Part shown: positions 1-6,946 of the stretch, piece after piece
How the letters are laid out: every line of letters begins with the position of its first letter
Numbering within the stretch: position 1 is the first letter of the stretch
Source: DASQPR01 sp963831705
GTDB lineage: Bacteria; Actinomycetota; Actinomycetes; Mycobacteriales; Micromonosporaceae
Length of the DNA: 64,000 nt
Direction: 5' to 3'
Assembly (NCBI GenBank): GCA_963831705.1
Contig: CAWHRE010000010.1
Span: 744,001 to 808,000 of the forward strand
Notes under the pieces: model-generated
What the model saw: the letters and a program-made list of their open reading frames with translations, nothing else
What the model was told of the DNA's origin: nothing
The model's database searches: none
Position numbers and translations under genes: made by a program

Positions 1-1443
1 AGCAGCCACGACCTCGTCGAGAATTCGCACGCTTCCACGTCACTGTCCTACCTGGACGGCCTGGCGAAGGCGTTCGCTCTGTCCGGCCGGGACGATCGGT
101 GCGCCGTCGCAGTCATCGGCGATGGCGCACTGACCGGCGGCATGTGCTGGGAGGCGCTGAACAACATCGGCGCCGCCCCGCACCGGCCGGTGATCATCGT
201 GCTGAACGACAACGGCCGCTCGTACGCACCGACGGCGGGCGCGTTGAGCACGCATCTAGCCGCGTTGCGTGCGGGCGCCGGTGGATCGCTGTTCGAGCAG
301 CTCGGACTCGCGTACGTGGGACCGGTCGACGGTCACGACGTCGCGGCGGTCGAGGCAGCCCTGCGCAAGGCACGCGACCTGGGCGCGCCCACGGTCGTGC
401 ACTGCATCACCCAGAAGGGCCAGGGGTACGCCGCAGCCATCGCCGACGAGTTCGAGAAGATGCACTCGATCGGGCCGGTACCGAAGACGGGATCGAGCGC
501 GCCCAAGCGAACGTGGACCGACGTGTTCGGGGCAGAAATGCTCGCGATCGGTGCCGACCGGCCGGACGTCGTCGCGCTCAGCGCGGCCATGCTCGGCCCG
601 ACCGGTCTGCAGCGTTTCGCGGACGCATACCCCGACCGTACGTTCGACGTCGGCATCGCCGAGCAGCACGCGGTGACGTCGGCCGCCGGACTCGCGATCG
701 GCGGGCTGCATCCGGTCGTGTGCGTCTACGCGACGTTCCTGAACCGAGCCTTCGACCAGGTGATGATGGATGTCGCGCTGCACCGCCTGCCGGTCACGTT
801 CGTACTCGACCGGGCCGGTATCACCGGTACCGACGGCCCGTCGCACCACGGCATGTGGGATCTGACGCTGCTCGGCACGGTGCCGGGCATGCGGATCGCG
901 GCGCCACGCGACGGTGACCAACTCGGCCGTCAGCTACGCGAGGCGGTTGCCTGGGCGGACGGCCCGACCGCGATTCGCTTCCCGAAGGCCGATGTGGCCG
1001 CGCCGATCGCCGCGGTCGGCACCGTCGGTACGGCCGACGTGCTCTGCCGACCGGACGACGGACGGTCCGACGTGCTGATCATCGCGATCGGAGCGATGGC
1101 CGGTGCGGCGGTGGCCGCGGTGGATCAGCTGGCCGAGGCCGGCATCGGAGCAACCGTGATCGATCCGCGCTGGGCACTGCCGATCGACGTCGAGTTGATC
1201 CAGGCGGCCACGTCGTTCGGCCAGGTGATCACGATTGAGGACGGTGGCGCCCACGGCGGGTACGGCGACGCGTACGCGCGAGCACTGCGTACGGCCGGCG
1301 TCAGTACGCCGGTGCACTCGCTCGCGCTGCCGCAGGAGTTCCTGGCGCATGGCGCCCGTAGCACGATCCTCACCGACCAGGCGCTGGACGCCACCGGTCT
1401 GGTCGCGGCGATCCGCAACCGGGCCGCACTGGTCGACTCCTGA
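1..1443 (+). CDS. dxs: 1-deoxy-D-xylulose-5-phosphate synthase, 3' part
   Basis: The frame is open from base 1, so the 5' end lies outside the window; 480 codons are present. Dxs condenses pyruvate and glyceraldehyde 3-phosphate with thiamine diphosphate, the first step of the MEP isoprenoid pathway in the cytosol. Visible signatures are ENSHASTSLSYLDGL at the left edge, the ThDP-binding GDGALTGGMCWEALNNI, SYAPTAGALS, the catalytic-glutamate stretch DVGIAEQHAVTSAAG, and GTDGPSHHGMWD. The C-terminal transketolase domain is complete. About 150 N-terminal residues should be missing compared with full-length family members. Confidence 0.97.
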   Translation, partial: SSHDLVENSHASTSLSYLDGLAKAFALSGRDDRCAVAVIGDGALTGGMCWEALNNIGAAPHRPVIIVLNDNGRSYAPTAGALSTHLAALRAGAGGSLFEQLGLAYVGPVDGHDVAAVEAALRKARDLGAPTVVHCITQKGQGYAAAIADEFEKMHSIGPVPKTGSSAPKRTWTDVFGAEMLAIGADRPDVVALSAAMLGPTGLQRFADAYPDRTFDVGIAEQHAVTSAAGLAIGGLHPVVCVYATFLNRAFDQVMMDVALHRLPVTFVLDRAGITGTDGPSHHGMWDLTLLGTVPGMRIAAPRDGDQLGRQLREAVAWADGPTAIRFPKADVAAPIAAVGTVGTADVLCRPDDGRSDVLIIAIGAMAGAAVAAVDQLAEAGIGATVIDPRWALPIDVELIQAATSFGQVITIEDGGAHGGYGDAYARALRTAGVSTPVHSLALPQEFLAHGARSTILTDQALDATGLVAAIRNRAALVDS

Positions 1444-1498
1444 GCCGAATTTCCCATACCGTGATATCTGGACTATTTGTGCGATAGCGTCATTAAAC

Positions 1499-2158
1499 AT
1501 GACCAGCCCTGAGCAAGTCCCGGGTACCCCCGACGAACTGATCGAAGCGCCTGAGTCGCCGACCGTGGTGACCGTCGTCATCGGCACCACCATGATCGCG
1601 ATGGATCAGGTACGCGGCGGCGTCCGGTCGGCCGGCTCGCGGGCATCGTCGGCCGCGATCGGCTTCCTGAAAAGGACCCGTGACCGCAGCGATCAGACGC
1701 GTGCCCGTGTCCGGGCGGCGGTCGGCGAGGCGGATCGACGAGGGCGGCAGAGCATCGAGGGTCGGCGCTCGGACGCGTCGTCCCTCGTGGACACGACGAT
1801 CACCACCACGGTCAACGCCACGGTCGACTGGGCGAACGTCAAAGTGCTGCCACAGGTCGTGGACGGCCTCGTACCTTATTTGATCTCCGATGTGGTGCCG
1901 AAGCTAATCGACGGGGCGCTACCGGACATCAAGGCCCGGGTGATTCCGGCGTTGATCGAGGACATGACGAACGACCCGCAGGTACGCGAACTGATCCTGG
2001 CGCAGAGCCGAGGCGTACTTGGACAGGTGACCGAGCAGGTTCGCACCGGCACCACACGCGCCGACGATCGATTCGAGTCCGCCGCTCACCGCATGTTCGG
2101 GCGTGCCGACAAGGGCAATAACGCCGGCAAGTCCGTGCATGAGAACCGGAGCGCCTGA
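1499..2158 (+). CDS. Hypothetical protein, 219 aa, helix-rich
   Basis: I do not recognise a family. The frame extends upstream into dxs, but the first ATG after the dxs stop (protein MTSPEQVPGT) is the sensible start. No clear ribosome binding site precedes it and the DNA just upstream is AT-rich, so a leaderless transcript is possible. The N-terminal part is acidic and Pro-rich, the middle (about 50-90) is Arg/Asp/Ser-rich and charged, and the C-terminal half (about 95-205) is predicted amphipathic helix. No signal peptide is obvious. It overlaps the next gene by 20 bp, suggesting co-expression with the RDD membrane protein. Confidence 0.72.
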   Translation: MTSPEQVPGTPDELIEAPESPTVVTVVIGTTMIAMDQVRGGVRSAGSRASSAAIGFLKRTRDRSDQTRARVRAAVGEADRRGRQSIEGRRSDASSLVDTTITTTVNATVDWANVKVLPQVVDGLVPYLISDVVPKLIDGALPDIKARVIPALIEDMTNDPQVRELILAQSRGVLGQVTEQVRTGTTRADDRFESAAHRMFGRADKGNNAGKSVHENRSA

Positions 2159-2690
2159 CCCGTCGCTGAGCGCGCCGCCGCAGGCGTTCGCCGGGCTGGC
2201 ATCGCGTTCAACGGCGCTCCTCCTCGACGTCATTCTGCTCACGATCGGTGGGCTGGCGGTCAGCGTACTGCCCGGGCTGGCGTGGCAAGAGGTGATCGGC
2301 CGCTCGCCGCACTGGCTCCGTGTCGCATCCGGAATCGTGGCCACGCTGTTGCCGTGGCTCTACTTCACGTTCTGCTGGTGGTGGAGCGGGCAGACCGCGG
2401 GGGGCCTGCTGATCGGCATCGCCGTCGAGCGTACGGGCGGCCGGCGCGTCACGCTGATCCAGTCCGCGCTGCGCGCTGCGATCGGGCTCGCTCTGGCCCC
2501 AGTCTGGCTGATTGGTTACAGCGGCATCCTGCTGGACCGGCGCCGTCGCGCCTGGCACGACGTGGTGTTTCGAACCGTCGTCCGCCACCACATCCAGCGT
2601 TCAGGCCTCAAGCCACACATTTCTGAGGAACTGGGCAACGGCGTCGTCGCGGTTCGAGCCGATCACCGCGGTGACCTCGCCTCGGAATGA
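2139..2690 (+). CDS. RDD family membrane protein
   Basis: 183-residue integral membrane protein. The pattern is that of RDD domains: an early Ala-Ser-Arg at the start of helix 1 (LASRSTALLLDVILL), a second hydrophobic segment around 60-80, the GQTAGGLLIGIAV motif, a third helix near 115-140, and the closing RRRRAWHDVVFRTVV basic motif. The family is thought to act in transport or envelope maintenance; the substrate is unknown. ATG at 2139 overlaps the upstream gene by 20 bp; an ATG at 2103 is an alternative. The 3' end overlaps the convergent HAD gene by 90 bp, so the last 25 or so residues lie beyond the normal end of the domain. Confidence 0.85.
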   Translation: MRTGAPDPSLSAPPQAFAGLASRSTALLLDVILLTIGGLAVSVLPGLAWQEVIGRSPHWLRVASGIVATLLPWLYFTFCWWWSGQTAGGLLIGIAVERTGGRRVTLIQSALRAAIGLALAPVWLIGYSGILLDRRRRAWHDVVFRTVVRHHIQRSGLKPHISEELGNGVVAVRADHRGDLASE

Positions 2691-3443
2691 CTCCGGCGCG
2701 TCCGCCATCAGGTAACTCTCGTCCGCGACCTCAAACATCGGCAGATCGTTGGCTTGATCACCGAAGCACACGATGCGATCGACGCCGAGATGCTCGCGGA
2801 GAAAACGGATGCCCTCGCCCTTGTTCGCGTCCGAGTTCAAGATCTCCAGCCAGGAAAAGTCCACATTCCGATCGTCCCGGTACAGCACCTGGTAGATGCC
2901 TTTGTCGTCGGCGTTGAGATCGACGACGGGCGCGAGCCGATCGTGCAGATCGATCGTGGACAGACTCATGATCTGCTCGGTGAACGCTCGCGAGAAGTCC
3001 TCGACCTGGCGAAACCGGCTGTCGCCGAGCGCGATCCGATTGTTGATGTAGCTCTCTTCGACCACATTGAAAATGCCGAGGTGGTGGGCGTGATGCTCGC
3101 CGCTCGCATCGGTCGTGAAAACGATCGGGTGCAGACCTCGGGCAAGCTGTTGACCGACGAACCGCTCGGCCCGCTCGCCGTCGAGTCCGATCCGCCGTAC
3201 GGTTTGGCGCGTCAAAGGGTCGAAGACGATCCCGCCGTTGTTGCACACGAATGGAAGCCGCAGGTCCAGACCGCGCAGGACGAGTTCGGTCGGTGGCAAC
3301 GAGCGGCCGGTCGCGACCGTGAACAGCATGCCCTGCGCGACGAGGTCGTTGATGATCCGCAACGTCGTGGCGCTGACGCGATGATCGTCGCCTAGAAGCG
3401 TTCCGTCGAGATCGGTTACGTACAGAACGCGCTCGTCCGCCAC
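2601..3443 (-). CDS. HAD superfamily (Cof-type, IIB) hydrolase
   Basis: 280-residue cytosolic phosphatase of the Cof/HAD-IIB group. Motif I is DLDGTLLGDD near residue 11 (nucleophile Asp and acid/base Asp). Motif II is the Thr in FTVATGRS, motif III is the Lys of NKGEGIRFL, and motif IV is GDQANDLPMFE. A long central cap domain fits class IIB, which acts on sugar phosphates and related small phosphoesters. The stop lies 90 bp inside the convergent RDD gene. The gene has its own upstream region, separated from thyX by a strong hairpin, so it is probably monocistronic. Substrate cannot be told from sequence. Confidence 0.92.
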   Translation of the reverse strand: MADERVLYVTDLDGTLLGDDHRVSATTLRIINDLVAQGMLFTVATGRSLPPTELVLRGLDLRLPFVCNNGGIVFDPLTRQTVRRIGLDGERAERFVGQQLARGLHPIVFTTDASGEHHAHHLGIFNVVEESYINNRIALGDSRFRQVEDFSRAFTEQIMSLSTIDLHDRLAPVVDLNADDKGIYQVLYRDDRNVDFSWLEILNSDANKGEGIRFLREHLGVDRIVCFGDQANDLPMFEVADESYLMADAPESFRGEVTAVIGSNRDDAVAQFLRNVWLEA

Positions 3444-3517
3444 GCCCTCAACCTACCTTGACTCGATTTTCGTTCCGGCGCCGGTGATCAGGTTGCCCGC
3501 GAGAAGATCGGTGACAC

Positions 3518-3552
3518 AAATGAGGGCCCCCGCGGTGCGGGGGCCCTCATTT
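3518..3552. terminator. Strong hairpin between thyX and the HAD gene
   Basis: Perfect 16-bp stem (3518-3533 with 3537-3552) with a 3-nt loop GGT, GC-rich in the core and flanked by AAAT/ATTT on both sides, so it looks like an intrinsic terminator. On the minus strand it lies about 165 bp after the thyX stop and upstream of the HAD gene. Nothing gene-like was seen between 3553 and 3716. Confidence 0.7.
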
Positions 3553-3716
3553 ACAAGACGCTGGCGTGCCGGTCGCCTCTCGGCGGAAGGCACAACGCGG
3601 CTCCAGCCAAACGGTATTCCGCGAAGGCAATATGGTGAGGCCCGGGGACACGAGCACGCCAACATTGATTCACAACCACGTCGGTACGGGGGTTATTCCG
3701 ATCCGGCGAACTACTT

Positions 3717-4457
3717 TCAGGGAGCTACCCGGCCGTTGTCGTTGAACGCGGCGTGCGTCAGCGGCATCAGCCCCGCCCAAGCCTGCTCCATCTTCTCCGC
3801 GACCATCTCGATCTCGCGCTGCGGGAACGACGGCACGGTGGCCCGGTCGTCCTTCGTACGCAGCGACAGGAAATGCATCAGCGAACGCGCGTTGCAGGTG
3901 GCGTACATCGAGGAGAACAGGCCCACCGGGAGCACGGCCCGCGCCACCTCACGCGCGACGCCGGACGCCAGGATCTCCTGATAGGCGGCGTACGCGTTCC
4001 GGTACGCGGTCTCCATCGCGGCCGTCACCGACTTGTACTGCTCCGGCGTGCCCTCGAAAAACTCGTACTTGCCCGGGCGACCTTTTTGAACCAGTTTGCG
4101 ATCGATGCCCGGTACGTAGAAGACCGGTCGCAACTCGCGATAACGGCCGCTCTCCTCGTTGTACGAGAAGCCGATGCGGTGCCGCTGGAACTCCCGGAAC
4201 ACGAAGATCGGCGCGCTGACCAGGAACGTCATCGAGTTGTGCTCGAACGGTGTGCCGTGCCGGTCGCGCATCAGATAGTTGATCAGGCCCTTCGATCGGG
4301 CGGGGTCTTTGTCCAGCTCCTCGATCGACTGCTCGCCCGCGGTCGAGACGCGCGCGGAGAACAACACGTCCGAATCGGAAGCGGCGCTGCGTACGAGTTC
4401 GACGGTGACAGCGTCACGGAACTCGACCGGTTGGTCGTCCAACGGAGCATCTGACAT
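3717..4457 (-). CDS. thyX: Flavin-dependent thymidylate synthase
   Basis: 246-residue FAD-dependent enzyme that methylates dUMP to dTMP using methylenetetrahydrofolate and NADPH. The ThyX signature is present as RHRIGFSYNEESGRY, an RHR-X8-S form (X7 or X8 are both known). Also visible are the FEHNSMTFLVSAPIFVFREF region, ARAVLPVGLFSSMYATCNARSLMHFL and a C-terminal SFPQREIEMVAEKMEQ helix. I start at the ATG giving MSDAPLDDQP; the frame stays open 216 bp further upstream, but that part is low-complexity Arg/Ser and overlaps the divergent gene's leader. No thyA is seen nearby. Confidence 0.96.
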   Translation of the reverse strand: MSDAPLDDQPVEFRDAVTVELVRSAASDSDVLFSARVSTAGEQSIEELDKDPARSKGLINYLMRDRHGTPFEHNSMTFLVSAPIFVFREFQRHRIGFSYNEESGRYRELRPVFYVPGIDRKLVQKGRPGKYEFFEGTPEQYKSVTAAMETAYRNAYAAYQEILASGVAREVARAVLPVGLFSSMYATCNARSLMHFLSLRTKDDRATVPSFPQREIEMVAEKMEQAWAGLMPLTHAAFNDNGRVAP

Positions 4458-4577
4458 CGCGACAGCATAACCGGCACGACCGCGGTACCCGGATGCGCTC
4501 GCCGACGATACGATGCCACACCCGATCGGCTCCGAATCCGACCGCGGCCCAATCACGACCCCCAAAGGATCATCACG

Positions 4578-5522
4578 ATGACCACGGCGCCGATCGAGCC
4601 TGATCCGAAAGCTTGGCGGGCGCTCGAGGCCCAAACCCGGCGTGCGATCCGAGACGCGGCACGAACCGGCCAACCGGCGCCCACCGAGCGCGAAGCGATC
4701 GCCACCGTTGCGTGGTCACGATGGTGGCGCGCCCGGTACCCGTACCAAATGATCGTGTTCTTCGGCACCGCCACCGTGGCCGCCTGCGCGGGGCTTGCCG
4801 AGCGCGCACACCCGGGCATCGAGCGCCTCGCCTTGACCGCGCTCGCCTCTGTGCTGGCGCTGGCCGCGTTCCGGTTGATGGTCAAGCGCCGCCGGCTCGC
4901 GACGATGGCATCGGTGAACTACTCGACGGCGGTTGTTCGAATGCCGGACCAGCTGCCGGAGGCGGTCACGCTTACCCCGCCACGCATGTGGTTCGTCACA
5001 AAGGCACTGCTCGACATCTCGTTCCTGTTCTGGGTCGGATGCTCGGTATACGTGCTCTACGCACCGAACGGCTTCCTGCATCGGCATCACACGCTCGGCG
5101 CAGTCTTCGGTGTGTTCGTCGTGATGGCGGCGATCACGTGGGAACGGGACGCCTATGCGGCTCCGCAGACCGCGACGATCGGCCCGGCCGGCATCTCGGT
5201 GCCGTGGTGGAAGGCGAACATCGCGTGGTCGGCGGTCCGGCTGGTCGAGGTCCGGTACGACCGAAGCGAGTGGCGAATCATCTGGTACGTCGAGCGCGGA
5301 TCGATCCGGACGACGAGCCGGCGGAAGCGGACGACCGCCCGCTGCGCGGCGCTGACGAAGCTGGAAATCGTGCACGAAGCGCCGGATCTCGCCCTATGGC
5401 TGACTCAGCGCTACACGAGCGAAGCGAAGCTGAAGTCCCACGCGTACGACCAACTGGCGCTCGCCCTGCGGCGGCGTCAGAGCAGCGGCGCGATTGCGGT
5501 ATCCAGGGCGGTTTCCAAGTAG
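4578..5522 (+). CDS. Membrane protein, possible YcxB-like C-terminal domain
   Basis: 314 residues. A charged cytosolic N-terminus (1-55) is followed by two hydrophobic segments (about 57-75 and 82-101), a loop, and two more (about 150-167 and 175-190). The C-terminal part, starting TIGPAGISVPWWKANIAWSAV, has the alternating pattern of a PH-like/YcxB-like beta domain, a tentative comparison from memory. AAAGGA lies upstream of the ATG. It is divergent from thyX (120 bp apart) and its last 46 bp overlap the convergent TetR gene. Function unknown. Confidence 0.78.
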   Translation: MTTAPIEPDPKAWRALEAQTRRAIRDAARTGQPAPTEREAIATVAWSRWWRARYPYQMIVFFGTATVAACAGLAERAHPGIERLALTALASVLALAAFRLMVKRRRLATMASVNYSTAVVRMPDQLPEAVTLTPPRMWFVTKALLDISFLFWVGCSVYVLYAPNGFLHRHHTLGAVFGVFVVMAAITWERDAYAAPQTATIGPAGISVPWWKANIAWSAVRLVEVRYDRSEWRIIWYVERGSIRTTSRRKRTTARCAALTKLEIVHEAPDLALWLTQRYTSEAKLKSHAYDQLALALRRRQSSGAIAVSRAVSK

Positions 5523-6043
5523 TCGATCCGGCCGGTGGACAGCATCAACATGACGCCGCCCTGAATCGACGCAAGGATCACCGACGCCCGATCCTGCGGC
5601 GGCTCGATCCCGTGACGCCGTACGCCGGTCGCGATCCGCTCGTGCCAGTCCTCCAGCAGCCCCGCCACCAGCGGCCGAATTCGGGGATCGGTCCGGCCCA
5701 GTTGCGTGGTCAGTGCGTTCAGCGGGCAGGCCCGGCCCTGCTCGCGATACTTCGCGACGACCACGTCCCGCCAGGCGCGCCACGAGCCGGCCGGACCGAG
5801 TTCGTCCAGGTGCGGCTGCTGATCGGCGATCACCTGAGCGGCCTCGTGCGCGGCGACGGCGTACAGAAGATCGGCCCGGCCAGCCGGGAAGTAGTGGAAC
5901 AGCTGGCTCTTGCTGGTCGACGTCTCGGCGCGGATATCGTCCAAACCGACGTCCTCGACGCCCTGCGCCCGGATCAGGCGCGCGGCACCGTCCACGATCC
6001 GCTGCCGGGTCGCGGTGCCTTTGGAGGTGAGTACCGGCGCCAT
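5477..6043 (-). CDS. TetR family transcriptional regulator
   Basis: 188 residues. The N-terminal helix-turn-helix (about 8-55) reads TRQRIVDGAARLIRAQG, then DDIRAETSTSKSQLFHYFPAG, typical of TetR. The C-terminal ligand domain contains YREQGRACPLNAL and ends in LETALDTAIAPLL, like regulators of short-chain dehydrogenase and quinone-response genes. Start chosen at MAPVLTSKG; an upstream in-frame ATG would place the start inside the operator. Divergent from the SDR gene with two identical-type operators between them, so it most likely represses itself and the SDR. Confidence 0.92.
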   Translation of the reverse strand: MAPVLTSKGTATRQRIVDGAARLIRAQGVEDVGLDDIRAETSTSKSQLFHYFPAGRADLLYAVAAHEAAQVIADQQPHLDELGPAGSWRAWRDVVVAKYREQGRACPLNALTTQLGRTDPRIRPLVAGLLEDWHERIATGVRRHGIEPPQDRASVILASIQGGVMLMLSTGRIDYLETALDTAIAPLL

Positions 6044-6062
6044 GTGACCTAGCGTACCGAGT

Positions 6063-6080
6063 CTGGACTTGACGGTCCAA
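6063..6080. promoter_or_regulatory. TetR operator, copy 1
   Basis: CTGGAC-N6-GTCCAA, a near-perfect inverted repeat just upstream of the TetR start. It has the same arms and the same spacer length as the copy at 6098-6115; centres are 35 bp apart. Confidence 0.7.
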
Positions 6081-6097
6081 TTTTTCGGTGCCACAGT

Positions 6098-6115
6098 TTG
6101 GACCGGTCAGTCCAA
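6098..6115. promoter_or_regulatory. TetR operator, copy 2
   Basis: TTGGACCGGTCAGTCCAA, perfect 6-bp arms (TTGGAC/GTCCAA) around a 6-bp spacer, lying 18 bp before the SDR start and its ribosome binding site. It is expected to be bound by the divergently encoded TetR protein. Confidence 0.75.
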
Positions 6116-6133
6116 TCAATGAAGGAGCATGAC

Positions 6134-6886
6134 ATGGGAGCACGTTTAGCCGGCCGTACCGCCCTCGTCACCGGATCTACCAGCGGCATCGGCCGCGCGA
6201 TCGCGTTGCGTTTCGGCGCCGAGGGTGCGCGCGTGATCGTCACCGGGCGCAACGTCGAATCCGGTGCGAAAGTGGCGGCGGAGATCGGCAACGCGACGTT
6301 CGTGGCGGGCGACCTCAGCACCGGCGACGGCGTCGCCGCTCTCGCCCGAGAGGCCCTCGCCGCCGCCGACGGCCGGATCGACATCCTGGTCAACAACGCC
6401 GCCGCGCTGGCCGGCCGGGTCGCAACGACGGATACGACGGAGGAGATGATCGACCGCCTCCTGGCCACGAACATCAAGGCGCCGATCCTGCTCACCGCAG
6501 CGATCGCGCCGTCGATGGTCGCGAGCGGTGGTGGCTCGATCGTCAATGTCGGTTCGATCAACGGACTGGTCGGCATGGATGGTGCGGCGCTCTACGGCGC
6601 CACGAAGTCAGCGTTGCACTCGCTCACGAAGTCCTGGGCGGCCGAATTCGGCCGGCGGGGCGTACGGGTGAACACGATCGCACCCGGGCCGACCGAAACC
6701 GAATGGAACGAGCGCCACAAGGAGCACCTGGCGAAGATGGTCGCCGACGTCCCGAGTGGACGGCTCTCGACGCTGGACGAAGTCGCTAGCGTAGCGGTGT
6801 TCCTGGCCGGCGATGAGTCCGCTCACGTACACGGCGCGACGGTCCCGGTGGATGGCGGGATGGCGATCGCTCGAGCCGCCGCCTGA
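6134..6886 (+). CDS. Short-chain dehydrogenase/reductase (SDR)
   Basis: 250-residue classical SDR. Cofactor-binding TGSTSGIG is at 13-20, NNAA at 87-90, the catalytic Ser in the NVGSINGL region near 141, and YGATK gives Tyr154 and Lys158. The C-terminal VPVDGGMAIARAA is standard. Arg39 in TGRN after the second beta strand suggests NADP preference. AAGGAG sits 6 nt before the ATG at 6134, which decides this start over upstream in-frame ATGs. Controlled, by inference, by the divergent TetR. Substrate unknown; the pairing is common in detoxification of carbonyl compounds. Confidence 0.93.
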   Translation: MGARLAGRTALVTGSTSGIGRAIALRFGAEGARVIVTGRNVESGAKVAAEIGNATFVAGDLSTGDGVAALAREALAAADGRIDILVNNAAALAGRVATTDTTEEMIDRLLATNIKAPILLTAAIAPSMVASGGGSIVNVGSINGLVGMDGAALYGATKSALHSLTKSWAAEFGRRGVRVNTIAPGPTETEWNERHKEHLAKMVADVPSGRLSTLDEVASVAVFLAGDESAHVHGATVPVDGGMAIARAAA

Positions 6887-6946
6887 GACGACTTCGCGTA
6901 GCGGTCACGGATAGAGTTTGTTCTTCACCACCACGGAGGACAGCCG

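Noticed and set aside
3453..3665. 70-codon minus-strand ORF between thyX and the HAD gene
   Set aside because: It spans the strong terminator hairpin and has no ribosome binding site or family features.
3553..3716. Possible tRNA or small RNA near the 3518-3552 hairpin
   Set aside because: No TPsiC-like GTTCRANNC, acceptor stem or CCA could be found on either strand.
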